Shown piece after piece: positions 35,386 to 44,042 of a stretch of DNA of 64,000 nucleotides. The DNA comes from a bacterium (lineage in GTDB: Bacteria; Bacteroidota; Bacteroidia; Flavobacteriales_D; Sanyastnellaceae). Positions within the stretch are counted from its first letter, which is position 1. Each line of letters starts with the position of its first letter. The stretch is from contig JAPOHG010000001.1 of NCBI GenBank assembly GCA_029979565.1, positions 62,001 through 126,000 on the forward strand, written 5' to 3'. The translations under genes and the position numbers were made by a program. The notes beneath the pieces were generated by a model. That model had not been told where the DNA came from. It saw only the letters and a program-made list of their open reading frames with translations, and made no database searches.

Positions 35386-36720
35386 ATGTTTAAGAAAATC
35401 CTGATTGCCAACCGCGGGGAGATTGCCCTGCGTGTGATTCGTACTTGCAAGGAAATGGGCATCAAAACCGTTGCGGTTTACTCCACGGCGGATGCAGACA
35501 GCCTGCACGTTCGTTTCGCGGATGAGGCCGTATGCATCGGCCCTCCCAAGAGTGCGGAATCCTACCTCTCCATTCCCAAAATCATCGCCGCCGCGGAAAT
35601 CACCAATGCCGACGCCATTCACCCCGGCTACGGTTTCCTCTCTGAAAACGCCGAGTTTTCCCGCATTTGCGGCGAAAATCAAATCAAGTTCATCGGCGCG
35701 AGTCCAGAGATGATCGAAGCCATGGGCGACAAAGCCTCAGCCAAGGCCACCATGAAGGCCGCCGGCGTTCCAACGATTCCCGGCAACGAAGGCATCCTCG
35801 AGAGCCTGGAAGAGGCCAAGAAAATCGCGAAGAAAATTGGTTACCCGGTCATGCTCAAAGCCACTGCAGGCGGCGGAGGAAAAGGCATGCAGGTGTGCCA
35901 CGACGAAGAAGGCCTCGCCGAAGGCTGGGATTCCACCCGGCGTGAAGCAGGCGCAGCGTTTGGTAACGACGGCATGTACATGGAAAAATTCGTGGTGGAG
36001 CCCCGCCACATCGAAATCCAGGTGGCTGCAGACCAACGCGGCAAGGCGTGCCACCTTTCCGAACGCGACTGTTCCATTCAGCGGCGTCACCAAAAGTTGG
36101 TTGAAGAGACACCTTCACCCTACATGACCGATAAGTTGCGTGAAAAGATGGGGAAAGCGGCGATCAAAGCAGCCGAAGCGGTGAAGTATGAGGGCGTAGG
36201 CACCGTTGAATTTTTGGTGGATGCCAACCGTGATTTCTATTTCATGGAAATGAATACACGGATTCAGGTGGAGCACACCATCACCGAGGAAGTGGTGAAT
36301 TACGATCTCATCAAGGAACAAATCAAGTTGGCTGCGGGAGAAAACATCAGCGGAAAGAACTACTACCCGCAGATGCACGCCATCCAATGCCGCATCAATG
36401 CCGAAGATCCTGACCGGAATTTTGCGCCATGTCCTGGTCGCATCTCTGATTACCACGCCCCAGGCGGACACGGCGTTCGGTTGGACACACATGTTTACTC
36501 CGGATACCAGATCCCCCCGTTCTACGATTCGATGATTTCAAAACTCATCGTTGTCGCTCAGACGCGCGAAGAAGCCATCTTGAAAATGCAACGGGCGTTG
36601 GACGAGTACGTGATTGAGGGCATCAAAACGACCATCCCCTTCCATCAGCGCCTCATGCGCCATGACCGCTTCCGAAGCGGGGACTTCACGACGAAATTCA
36701 TGGAAGAGGAGGACATTTAA
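35386..36720 (+). CDS. accC: Biotin carboxylase, acetyl-CoA carboxylase subunit
   Basis: A 444-aa ATP-grasp enzyme that carboxylates the biotin of AccB. It begins [23 protein letters not shown] and has [14 protein letters not shown], the glycine-rich ATP lid [24 protein letters not shown], and the catalytic [13 protein letters not shown]. Length fits the stand-alone carboxylase. It forms a unit with accB. Twenty bases after the stop comes a hairpin with T-runs on both sides, shared with the converging rfaE2. Confidence 0.97.
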   Translation: MFKKILIANRGEIALRVIRTCKEMGIKTVAVYSTADADSLHVRFADEAVCIGPPKSAESYLSIPKIIAAAEITNADAIHPGYGFLSENAEFSRICGENQIKFIGASPEMIEAMGDKASAKATMKAAGVPTIPGNEGILESLEEAKKIAKKIGYPVMLKATAGGGGKGMQVCHDEEGLAEGWDSTRREAGAAFGNDGMYMEKFVVEPRHIEIQVAADQRGKACHLSERDCSIQRRHQKLVEETPSPYMTDKLREKMGKAAIKAAEAVKYEGVGTVEFLVDANRDFYFMEMNTRIQVEHTITEEVVNYDLIKEQIKLAAGENISGKNYYPQMHAIQCRINAEDPDRNFAPCPGRISDYHAPGGHGVRLDTHVYSGYQIPPFYDSMISKLIVVAQTREEAILKMQRALDEYVIEGIKTTIPFHQRLMRHDRFRSGDFTTKFMEEEDI

Positions 36721-36739
36721 ATGCCTTCTGTCCATCGCC

Positions 36740-36771
36740 AAAAAAGCCGGTCAATGCGATCGGCTTTTTTT
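36740..36771. terminator. Bidirectional intrinsic terminator between accC and rfaE2
   Basis: AAAAAAGCCGGTC, loop, GATCGGCTTTTTT: a seven-pair stem with A/T runs on both flanks, able to act on either strand. The last seven codons of rfaE2 overlap the right arm. Confidence 0.85.
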
Positions 36772-37230
36772 GATGATGTTGGTTGTGGAACGACCGGGCA
36801 GGAGTGGAATGACAGCCACGTGTCCTCCGCGCTTTCGCACTTCCTCCGAGCCTACGATATAGCCTTCTTCGCCTGCTTGGGCGTCGGGTGTGTAGTCGCC
36901 GCCTTTGACCAGCACATCAGGACAGACACTTGCAATCAAGCCCGCAGGCGTTTCGGCTTCGAATACAATGACAGCGTCGACTGCCTGCAAAGCCTCGAGC
37001 ACCGTTTTGCGGTCGTCCTGTTGATTGATGGGGCGCTCCGGGCCTTTGCCCAACATTCGAACGCTAACGTCTGAATTCAAGCCCACTACCAACCTGTCGC
37101 CCAAAGCCCTTGCAGCCTGCAGGTACGTGACGTGCCCGGCATGCAAAATGTCGAAGACCCCATTGGTAAAGACGATGGTCTCACCGGAAGACCGCCAGGC
37201 GTCGATTTGGGCGTGGTCTTGAGGGGTCAT
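36751..37230 (-). CDS. rfaE2: D-glycero-beta-D-manno-heptose 1-phosphate adenylyltransferase
   Basis: A 159-aa cytidylyltransferase-fold enzyme, equivalent to the C-terminal half of E. coli HldE, activating heptose 1-phosphate as ADP-heptose for the LPS core. The HxxH nucleotide site is H30-AG-H33 in [14 protein letters not shown]; later blocks are GLNSDVSVR, the [11 protein letters not shown] segment and KGGDYTPD. The kinase half is not in the window. Its start overlaps the upstream UPF0104 gene by four bases (ATGA), and its last codons lie inside the terminator shared with accC. Confidence 0.93.
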   Translation of the reverse strand: MTPQDHAQIDAWRSSGETIVFTNGVFDILHAGHVTYLQAARALGDRLVVGLNSDVSVRMLGKGPERPINQQDDRKTVLEALQAVDAVIVFEAETPAGLIASVCPDVLVKGGDYTPDAQAGEEGYIVGSEEVRKRGGHVAVIPLLPGRSTTNIIKKSRSH

Positions 37231-38216
37231 GCGGCTTGCTCAACGTTGGTTCGATCCTTTCTCAAGCGGTACACCAACAAATAGATGTAGGCGATGCCAC
37301 CCATGATCACAATCATGGCCGTCTGGGTGAACCAAATGATGTTGGCCACGGCCAGGCCAAGGGCTTTCCCGAATCCCAACGCCATGAATCCAGACATGAC
37401 CGCCCACTGGTACGAGCCTACCCCTCCTGGGGCCGGAATGACCATGCCAAATCCACCAGCGACCATGATGAACAGCGCCTGAAGAACCGTGATGTTTTGC
37501 ACCTCATCAAATGACTTGAAAATCACCCAAGCCATGAGGAAGTACATGAACCATATGAAAAATGTATGGGCCATGAACCGGCCTTTTTGCTTCATGAGGC
37601 GGATGCTGTTCAGCCCATTCCATACTCCAGTCAAAAACTCCGCAATCCGCTGAGCAAAGGGCAAGGCCAATAGCGCTTTGCGCTTCCACACCCCAACGCC
37701 CACAACCCCCAATGCGATAGCGCCCAAGGCGATGAGTTTGCTCAAATCCGGCAACACAGCGCCGTCCAGCAATTGGACGAATGCCGGCAAATTCCCCAGC
37801 ACGGCCGCTGCTGTCAACACCATAAGAAAAGCGAAATCAATCACGCGTTCACTGATCACCGTACCGAACAGCTCATCCACCGGTATGTCATCGGTTTGGT
37901 TCAGTGCGGCACATCTTGCCAACTCACCGCTGCGCGGAACAAATGTGTTGGCGAAATACGCGAAGGCCACAGCATGCACGCTTCGGGCCTTGCCTGCCTT
38001 GCGGCCCAGCGGTTCGAGGAGAATGCCCCATCTCAAGCCGCGGCTTACGATGGCCAAATACCCCATGACAAATGAAGCAGCAATCCCTTCCCAGCGCGCC
38101 GATCGCATGGTTTCCCAGAGGGCTTCCTTGTCATCGATGAATGAAAAAGCCCCGTAAAACAGGACCACCCCAATGCCAAGGGAAACAACGTACGTAAGGA
38201 CCTGCTTTGCCGTCAT
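37227..38216 (-). CDS. UPF0104/lysylphosphatidylglycerol-synthase-like membrane protein (copy 1)
   Basis: A 329-aa polytopic protein with about eight helices. Family marks include [26 protein letters not shown] near residue 80, the [11 protein letters not shown] segment, and the late [19 protein letters not shown] with its conserved PGGxG motif. Relatives are the membrane (flippase-like) part of MprF and the AglD group. With rfaE2 overlapping its end by four bases, a role in transport or modification of envelope lipids or glycans is a reasonable inference, no more. A second, distant member is encoded at 41787. Confidence 0.8.
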   Translation of the reverse strand: MTAKQVLTYVVSLGIGVVLFYGAFSFIDDKEALWETMRSARWEGIAASFVMGYLAIVSRGLRWGILLEPLGRKAGKARSVHAVAFAYFANTFVPRSGELARCAALNQTDDIPVDELFGTVISERVIDFAFLMVLTAAAVLGNLPAFVQLLDGAVLPDLSKLIALGAIALGVVGVGVWKRKALLALPFAQRIAEFLTGVWNGLNSIRLMKQKGRFMAHTFFIWFMYFLMAWVIFKSFDEVQNITVLQALFIMVAGGFGMVIPAPGGVGSYQWAVMSGFMALGFGKALGLAVANIIWFTQTAMIVIMGGIAYIYLLVYRLRKDRTNVEQAA

Positions 38217-38225
38217 GCTCGCAAA

Positions 38226-38579
38226 TTACGAGATGAGGCGATTGGTTTCGGTATCGGGAAACACCAAGATGGGTTTATGGGTTGCCGCCTCTTCCGGGGT
38301 CATGTGGCCGTAGGCAATCACGATGATGATATCACCCACCTGTACCTTGCGCGCTGCGGGGCCGTTGAGCCCCACTTGTCCGGTCCCACGCTCTCCAACG
38401 ATGGTGTAAGTCTCAAATCGTTCGCCGTTGTTGACGTTGACGATTTGGACCTTTTCCCCCTCGTACAATCCCGCTGCATCGAGCAAGTCGGGATCCAAGG
38501 TAATGGAACCGATGTAGTTCAAATTCGCTTGCGTCACCGTCAATCGGTGCAGCTTCGATCGCATTAGGGTAACCAGCAT
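38226..38579 (-). CDS. panD: Aspartate 1-decarboxylase (pyruvoyl type)
   Basis: A 117-aa pro-enzyme that makes beta-alanine for pantothenate and CoA. The self-cleavage site is Gly24-Ser25 in NYIGSITLD; the Ser becomes the pyruvoyl group. [15 protein letters not shown] and [30 protein letters not shown] are family blocks. The -7 box TACTTTTG ends five bases before ATG 38579, so either the mRNA is leaderless or translation starts at ATG 38564 (residue 6). The gene ends nine bases before the UPF0104 start. Confidence 0.95.
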   Translation of the reverse strand: MLVTLMRSKLHRLTVTQANLNYIGSITLDPDLLDAAGLYEGEKVQIVNVNNGERFETYTIVGERGTGQVGLNGPAARKVQVGDIIIVIAYGHMTPEEAATHKPILVFPDTETNRLIS

Positions 38580-38584
38580 GGGCG

Positions 38585-38592
38585 CAAAAGTA
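38585..38592 (-). promoter_or_regulatory. -7 box of panD, five bases before its ATG
   Basis: TACTTTTG on the minus strand, exact TAnnTTTG match; five bases separate it from ATG 38579. Confidence 0.55.
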
Positions 38593-38639
38593 CGAATTCG
38601 CTTGCCGCGATTGGCCGTTGTGAATGGAAATGTAGTCGG

Positions 38640-40121
38640 TCAATCACTGGCCGCCACCCAACGTACTTCCACCCGACGCCGGTCGGCTTCAGTCGCCCCT
38701 TCAGGTGCCACGCCATAACCGCTCCATCGGATCTGCGATGGCGGAACGCCCGCACGCTCCAGCGACCGAACGGCAGCCTCAGCTCGTTGTTCGCTCAACA
38801 CTTGATTGCGCACCACCTCTCCTTCCGCATCGGTGAAGCCTCGCACCTCAAAACGACCGCTATGCCGATCCCACTGCAATCCCTCTAGCCAATGCGACAG
38901 CCTCATTTCGGCTTTTCCATTCAGCGCGAACTCGGCCGTGGCAAAATTCACCACACACATCGGTACATCCCCTCGCCAACGCGCTGCATCCTCATCCGAT
39001 GGTCGAGGCCAACGCTCCAACGCGTCCAACGGCAGCAGATCAAAAACAAACGCCTTCCCACCTTCAATCCGGTAGCTGCGAACCCGTCGCCAGCCGGACC
39101 AGTTTGGTTCGCCACAATCAACACGGCTGCACCGCTCGTAAACATGGCAAATCGCACCATCCGGTATCGCTCTGCCCTGCCCCATACTGACTCGAACCTC
39201 AAGCGCCGCGTCCAGGGCCAATGAACCCAAGATCAAACGGCCTCGTTCATCGGTTGAATTGCGCAGCACTAAGGCGCCTGCACGGTCACGGATTTCAAAG
39301 GAAGCCCCGTCCACGGGAGTCCTCCGAAATACCAACTCGACGGCCAATTCCTTTTCTCGATTGGCGCGCTCATCGCTGCGCTCTCCCACCCAGTAGAGAT
39401 CCACCCCTCGCCCGCCCATGCGAACCGCGGAAACGTAATACCCTTGATTCAATCCCGATTGCACTGGAACCGCTGCCAACTCGTCTCCGGGGGTGTTGAT
39501 ACCCTGTTCCAATGGCACGCAATCGGCGTAATGCTCTCGCCGATCGGAACGGTACACGTCGAATCCTCCCAACCCCAGATGACCGTTGGAAGCAAAAAGC
39601 AATGCCCCGTTGTCAAAATTCGGGAAGACTTCATCCGCGGGGGTATTCAATCCTTTCAGCGGCAAGGGTGTGGTCCATGTGCTCCCAGACCGCTGCGCCA
39701 TGAACAAATCAAAATGCCCTTCTGGCTGCCAAGCACTGAGCACCAACACGCCACGATCGGCGTCAATGGCCACGTGCTGTATTTCCCCGAGGCCTGGCCA
39801 ATCGGCCGCACTCCATGCCCTCAAGTTCATCGGTGTGCCCTCCGTAAACGCGGTCCATCCCTTCATGGGTGCCGCGGAATATTCTTGGCCTTGGGATAAA
39901 AACCAATCCCCCGCCTTGACGGTATCGGATGCTCTTGGAATGCTGCGGTAGAACAAGGACTGGCCATCCCAACCGAGCAATACCTCATCGTTGACGGAAT
40001 TCAAAGCGTCCAATGGAACGACCTGCTGGGCATGGGGACAAGCGGACAAGAGCCCGATGCCAACGGCCATTACACCGACCTTAACGTGGCAAAAAACCTT
40101 CAACCTTGCTGTGCTTTCCAT
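38640..40121 (-). CDS. PD40 beta-propeller and OmpA-domain protein
   Basis: A 493-aa exported protein. The signal region GVMAVGIGLLSAC could be a lipoprotein signal (Cys in LLSAC) or be cut after the following AQQ. The middle (60-260) carries PD40/TolB-like repeats, for example FPNFDNGALLFASNGHLGLGGFDVY. The last 110 residues are an OmpA/MotB peptidoglycan-binding domain: VNFATAEFALN, FEVRGFTDAEGE, LSEQRAEAAVRSLERAGV and RRRVEVRW. Bacteroidota proteins of this layout tether the outer membrane to the wall; some are linked to type IX secretion. Its start overlaps the DUF3109 gene by 22 bases. Confidence 0.85.
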   Translation of the reverse strand: MESTARLKVFCHVKVGVMAVGIGLLSACPHAQQVVPLDALNSVNDEVLLGWDGQSLFYRSIPRASDTVKAGDWFLSQGQEYSAAPMKGWTAFTEGTPMNLRAWSAADWPGLGEIQHVAIDADRGVLVLSAWQPEGHFDLFMAQRSGSTWTTPLPLKGLNTPADEVFPNFDNGALLFASNGHLGLGGFDVYRSDRREHYADCVPLEQGINTPGDELAAVPVQSGLNQGYYVSAVRMGGRGVDLYWVGERSDERANREKELAVELVFRRTPVDGASFEIRDRAGALVLRNSTDERGRLILGSLALDAALEVRVSMGQGRAIPDGAICHVYERCSRVDCGEPNWSGWRRVRSYRIEGGKAFVFDLLPLDALERWPRPSDEDAARWRGDVPMCVVNFATAEFALNGKAEMRLSHWLEGLQWDRHSGRFEVRGFTDAEGEVVRNQVLSEQRAEAAVRSLERAGVPPSQIRWSGYGVAPEGATEADRRRVEVRWVAASD

Positions 40122-40678
40122 GCTTTCCAGATGAGCTGGGCTTCATCGTACCAAGCTTCCCCAAATCGGCGAATCAAGGCCGTCTTGCAGAAGTCCAGCA
40201 CCGTGATGTTGGCCTTGGCGCCGCAGGTTCGGGCGCCGTCGCAAATCGGCCAGCGGTGGACGTTCAAGGCCGTAAAGTCCTGCAATTCTTTCAACCGAAT
40301 GGGGTACAAGTGGCATGAAATGGGTTTAGGCCACTCCGATTTCCCTTCCCGCCAAGCCGCTTCGAACGAGCATTTTGCGGTGCCGTCTGCGTCGAATGTA
40401 GCGTAAACGCATTCACGGCCATTGATGATCGGCGTGACGTATTCGCCGTCTTGGTCCACTTCGAACAAGCCCACGTCTTCAATCACGGCCAAGGCCTCGG
40501 GGCGCAATTGGCCCTTCACGACTTCAAATGCCTCTTCCAATCGCTCGACTTCTGCTTCGGTCAGCGGAGCACCACTCTCACCCTCGACGCAACAAGCACC
40601 TTTGCAAGCTTTTAGGTCGCAGGCAAAAAGCGTGTCGAATACATCCTCGGAAATCAACGTATTGCCCAATGCGATCAT
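40100..40678 (-). CDS. DUF3109 cysteine-rich protein
   Basis: A 192-aa cytosolic protein of the DUF3109 family, whose function is unknown. Cysteines are arranged in clusters: LFACDLKACKGACC near residues 19-29, one in GRECVY, one in KCSFEAA, one in ISCHLYP and further ones in WPICDGARTCG. This suggests binding of iron-sulfur clusters or zinc. It is the first gene of a unit with the PD40/OmpA gene, which it overlaps by 22 bases. A -7 box ends four bases before its ATG, and the divergent radical SAM gene starts only 44 bases away. Confidence 0.85.
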   Translation of the reverse strand: MIALGNTLISEDVFDTLFACDLKACKGACCVEGESGAPLTEAEVERLEEAFEVVKGQLRPEALAVIEDVGLFEVDQDGEYVTPIINGRECVYATFDADGTAKCSFEAAWREGKSEWPKPISCHLYPIRLKELQDFTALNVHRWPICDGARTCGAKANITVLDFCKTALIRRFGEAWYDEAQLIWKAWKAQQG

Positions 40679-40682
40679 GGGA

Positions 40683-40690
40683 CGAAATTA
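40683..40690 (-). promoter_or_regulatory. -7 box of the DUF3109 gene, four bases before its ATG
   Basis: TAATTTCG on the minus strand, one mismatch to TAnnTTTG, then TCCC and ATG 40678. Confidence 0.5.
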
Positions 40691-40711
40691 ATCGAGAACG
40701 GCGAACCGGAG

Positions 40712-40719
40712 TATCTTTG
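40712..40719 (+). promoter_or_regulatory. -7 box of the radical SAM gene, three bases before its ATG
   Basis: TATCTTTG, exact TAnnTTTG match, three bases before ATG 40723. It excludes the track start at 40528 and predicts a leaderless mRNA. Confidence 0.6.
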
Positions 40720-40722
40720 AGT

Positions 40723-41766
40723 ATGGCACTTGGATGGAGCAACAGCCGCGCAGCAATTCGCGACCGATGGAATCGGCTGCGGCCCCTTGATCGACATCGA
40801 TTGGTCAACGCCATCCGGGCCTACCGCGGGTACAACCTCAACAAACGCGGTAACATCACGCGTCAGACGGCATGGCCGCTCAGCTTGAGTGTGGAACCTA
40901 CGACCTCGTGCAATTTGCGCTGCCCCGAGTGCCCATCAGGCTTGCGGTCCTTTACCCGGCCAACGGGCATGCTGGAGGTAAAGACCTTGAAGCGGGTGCT
41001 CGATGAAATCGGACACCACTTGGTTTACTTGAATTTGTATTTCCAGGGCGAACCCTACCTCCATCCCGAAATGAATGAATTGGTGCGTACCGGGGCCGCC
41101 CACGGGTTGTATACCTCAACCTCGACCAATGCCCATTTCTTGCGGCCCGAACGGTGCACCGAAATCGTACAATCTGGACTCAGTCGCCTGATCATCAGCG
41201 TCGACGGCATGACCCAAGACACCTATTCCTCTTACCGGGTAGGTGGACAGCTGGAAAAGGTCCTCGAAGGCACGCGAAACATGGTAGAGGCACGTCGCAC
41301 CAACGGCGGTAAGGGGCCTCACTTGGTTTGGCAGTTTTTGGTTGTCGGACCCAACGAACACGAGGTCAATACCATCAAGGCACATGCGCAGCGTATCGGT
41401 GTGGATGAATTGGTTATCAAAACCGCTCAAATCGACCAGCCTGAGGACGGACATCCCCTGCTGACCGAGTCCGCTGAGCTGCGACGTTACGACCGCAACC
41501 CCGCTGGGGAATGGACCCTGCGCAATCCGCTGGCGGACGACTGTTGGCGTATGTGGCAAGGCTGCGTGATGACGTGGGACGGACGGGTGGTGCCATGCTG
41601 TTTCGACAAGGACGCACACCACACCATGGGTCAAGTGGGTACCCATTCGTTCGAGCAAATTTGGTTCAGTCCGGAATACGATGCGTTTCGGGCTCAAATT
41701 TTCTCGAACCGATCCGCCGTTGAAATGTGCCAAAATTGTTCCGAAGGCAGCCACGCCTACGCCTGA
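40723..41766 (+). CDS. Radical SAM protein with SPASM domain
   Basis: A 347-aa radical enzyme. The [4Fe-4S] cluster motif CX3CX2C is C63-C67-C70 in TTSCNLRCPECPSG. A C-terminal SPASM-type domain holds auxiliary-cluster cysteines: DDCWRMWQGCVMTWDGRVVPCCFDKD and the final MCQNCSEG. Such enzymes modify peptides or act as anaerobic maturases, but some work on small molecules or lipids; no precursor peptide gene is visible nearby. The start ATG 40723 rests on the -7 box three bases upstream; the track start would run into the divergent DUF3109 gene. The UPF0104 gene follows after 20 bases. Confidence 0.88.
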   Translation: MALGWSNSRAAIRDRWNRLRPLDRHRLVNAIRAYRGYNLNKRGNITRQTAWPLSLSVEPTTSCNLRCPECPSGLRSFTRPTGMLEVKTLKRVLDEIGHHLVYLNLYFQGEPYLHPEMNELVRTGAAHGLYTSTSTNAHFLRPERCTEIVQSGLSRLIISVDGMTQDTYSSYRVGGQLEKVLEGTRNMVEARRTNGGKGPHLVWQFLVVGPNEHEVNTIKAHAQRIGVDELVIKTAQIDQPEDGHPLLTESAELRRYDRNPAGEWTLRNPLADDCWRMWQGCVMTWDGRVVPCCFDKDAHHTMGQVGTHSFEQIWFSPEYDAFRAQIFSNRSAVEMCQNCSEGSHAYA

Positions 41767-41786
41767 GTGTGAGGTAACTTGTGGGC

Positions 41787-42869
41787 ATGGCAGAAGGCGC
41801 ACCCTTCAAATCGACCCAATGGATTACCCCCCTGCTCATCGGTACGATTGCATCAGGAGCCGTGGTTTGGTTCGGCGCGCATCATGAAGTGACCGATCCC
41901 ACATCCGGAGCAACCGCTACCTCATGGGAACTGCTCCAACAGTTTCAATGGACCCGACGGTCAACCCTGGCATTGCTCGGCGTCATCGCATGCGTTTTGA
42001 TTCGGGACTTGGGCTACATCATTCGATTGCGCGTGCTTTCCTTTCAATCCTTTTCATGGCGACAAGCCACCGAGAACATCCTGCTTTGGGAGCTGTCTTC
42101 AGCCCTTACGCCCAGCGTTGTGGGAGGTTCAGCGGTAGCCGTGGTCATCCTCAAACGCGACGGGATGCGGTGGGGCAAAAGCCTGGCAACGGTGTTTGCA
42201 ACGGCATTGATGGATGAAGCTTTTTACTTGTTTGCCGTTCCCATCGTTTTCGTGCTTGCCACCGTTGGAGGGCAATCGATTTTTCCCGAGGGCCTCGAAT
42301 CAGTTGCGTGGGTTTCGTTGTTCGGAGTGGCCTACGCATTCATCGCTACCTTGACAACCATCATTCTGCTGGGATTGGTCATTCGGCCACAAGGAACCTA
42401 CAGCGTGATACAATGGGCCCGAACGACCTGGCTCTTCCGGCGATGGAGCAGCCGTATGGACGCCTGGTCCAGTGACCTGCTTGAAGCTTCCCGCAACATT
42501 CGAAGTGCATCATGGCGGTATTGGATGCAGGGGTTCGCGGCAACCTGCTCCAGTTGGACTGCGCGCTTTGCCACCCTCAACATGGTGTTGCTGATTTTTT
42601 ACCCTTCCCTCGATCATGTGGCCGTCATGGCCCGCCAACTCATCCTTTGGCTCGTGCTCTCCATCAGCCCGACACCCGGCTCAACCGGAGCCGCCGAACT
42701 TGGTTTGCCCGCTTTTCTACATGATTTGACCGGGCTGGCATACATCGCCGCGGTGGTCTTGATTTGGCGGACATTTACGTACTTCATCTACCTGGTCGCT
42801 GGGGCCTTTGTGTTGCCCGGATGGCTGGTTCGAACCCAGCGAAAGGGGCGTACCTTTGGAACACAATGA
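41787..42869 (+). CDS. UPF0104/lysylphosphatidylglycerol-synthase-like membrane protein (copy 2)
   Basis: A 360-aa protein with about eight membrane helices. The family marks are LWELSSALTPSVVGGSAVAVVILKRDG near residue 105, ALMDEAFYLFAVP, and a late SPTPGSTGAAELGLPAF block equivalent to the PGGxG motif. It is only distantly similar to the member at 37227. ATG 41787 is used rather than the GTG six bases earlier. It lies between a radical SAM gene and a cystathionine synthase/lyase gene, which it overlaps by four bases. Role unknown; transport or flipping of a lipid-linked product is an inference from the family. Confidence 0.8.
   Translation: MAEGAPFKSTQWITPLLIGTIASGAVVWFGAHHEVTDPTSGATATSWELLQQFQWTRRSTLALLGVIACVLIRDLGYIIRLRVLSFQSFSWRQATENILLWELSSALTPSVVGGSAVAVVILKRDGMRWGKSLATVFATALMDEAFYLFAVPIVFVLATVGGQSIFPEGLESVAWVSLFGVAYAFIATLTTIILLGLVIRPQGTYSVIQWARTTWLFRRWSSRMDAWSSDLLEASRNIRSASWRYWMQGFAATCSSWTARFATLNMVLLIFYPSLDHVAVMARQLILWLVLSISPTPGSTGAAELGLPAFLHDLTGLAYIAAVVLIWRTFTYFIYLVAGAFVLPGWLVRTQRKGRTFGTQ
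42851..42858 (+). promoter_or_regulatory. -7 box of the cystathionine synthase/lyase gene
   Basis: TACCTTTG, exact TAnnTTTG match, seven bases before ATG 42866 and inside the end of the upstream gene. TTCG lies 18 bases upstream of it as a possible -33 box. The gene may thus be read both from the upstream transcript and on its own. Confidence 0.6.
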
Positions 42870-44035
42870 AAGACTTGAAAAAATTGGGCAAAGGCACGCG
42901 CGCCGTGCACGCCGGGGTTGAACCGGATCCATCGACCGGAGCCATCATGACCCCCATTTTCCAGACTTCTACCTACGTGCAAGAAGCCGTTGGTGTGCAC
43001 AAAGGTTGGGAGTATTCAAGGAGCCACAACCCGACCCGTGCAGCCCTTGAAACGGCTTTCGCTGAACTGGAAGGCGGAAGCCACGGATTGGCCTTTGCCT
43101 CCGGACTCGCTGCCATTGACACGATACTCAAGACCTTGAAGCCGGGAGACGAAGTAATTGCGGGGCAGGATCTGTATGGGGGGACCGCCCGGCTTTTTCG
43201 CACCAACTATGCTCCGATGGGCATCGTCTTCCATTTTGTCGATACCCAAGACCCCAGCCTCGTGAAGGCGGCCATTTCGGACAAGACCAAATTGGTTTGG
43301 CTCGAGAGCCCCACCAATCCGTTGATGCAAATCACCGACATCCGGGCCATTGCCGATCTTACCAAGCCCCGCGGCATTGTGCTCGCCGTGGACAATACGT
43401 TCGCCTCGCCTATGCTGCAGCGGCCATTGGAGCACGGTGCAGACATCGTGATGCATTCGGTCACAAAGTACCTCGGCGGCCACAGCGACGTCGTGATGGG
43501 TGCCCTCATTTCCAATGACGAAGCGATTGATGCGCCCCTTCGCACCCTCCAAAACAACTGCGGTGCCATTGCCCAGCCCTTTGACTCATTCTTGGTGCTG
43601 CGCGGATTGAAGACGTTGCACCTGCGCGTGGAACGCAGCTGCGAAAACGGCCGCAGAGTTGCCCATTGGTTGCGGGAGAATCCAAAAATTGAAAAAGTCT
43701 ACTGGCCCGGGTTTGAGGACCATCCCGGTCATGCCACGGCCGCTCGGCAAATGGACGATTTTGGCGGAATGATTGCTTTCGAAATCAAAGGGAATGACCT
43801 GGATCAAGCCAAAAGCCTCGTTGCAGCCACGCGCATTTTTGCCCTGGCTGAATCTTTGGGCGGGGTGGAGTCGCTCATCGAACACCCGGCTGCGATGACG
43901 CACGCAAGCGTTCCGGCAGAGATTCGCGCCGAATTGGGTATTTCCGATGGATTCGTTCGACTGAGCGTGGGAGTTGAAGATGCCGAGGACCTGATTGCCG
44001 ATTTGCACCAAGCCATCGAAGCCACTGTTCTCTAA
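42866..44035 (+). CDS. Cystathionine gamma-synthase/gamma-lyase family PLP enzyme
   Basis: A 389-aa Cys/Met-metabolism enzyme. It has TRAVHAGVEPDPSTGAIMTPIFQTSTY at the start, YSRSHNPTR for PLP phosphate contacts, FASGLAAIDT, the aspartate VDNTFASP and the PLP lysine K201 in SVTKYLGGHSD. SLGGVESLIEHPAAMTHASVP is a C-terminal family mark. Sequence alone does not separate gamma-synthase (methionine synthesis from an activated homoserine) from gamma-lyase (cysteine release). The ATG overlaps the UPF0104 stop by four bases. Confidence 0.92.
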   Translation: MKDLKKLGKGTRAVHAGVEPDPSTGAIMTPIFQTSTYVQEAVGVHKGWEYSRSHNPTRAALETAFAELEGGSHGLAFASGLAAIDTILKTLKPGDEVIAGQDLYGGTARLFRTNYAPMGIVFHFVDTQDPSLVKAAISDKTKLVWLESPTNPLMQITDIRAIADLTKPRGIVLAVDNTFASPMLQRPLEHGADIVMHSVTKYLGGHSDVVMGALISNDEAIDAPLRTLQNNCGAIAQPFDSFLVLRGLKTLHLRVERSCENGRRVAHWLRENPKIEKVYWPGFEDHPGHATAARQMDDFGGMIAFEIKGNDLDQAKSLVAATRIFALAESLGGVESLIEHPAAMTHASVPAEIRAELGISDGFVRLSVGVEDAEDLIADLHQAIEATVL

Positions 44036-44042
44036 GCGCTGC

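Noticed and set aside
40528-40722. N-terminal extension of the radical SAM ORF
   Set aside because: Overlaps the divergent DUF3109 gene and its promoter; ATG 40723 follows a perfect -7 box.
42825-42839. CTGGTTCGAACCCAG, which looks like a tRNA T-arm
   Set aside because: No acceptor, D or anticodon stems around it; it lies in the end of the UPF0104 coding region.
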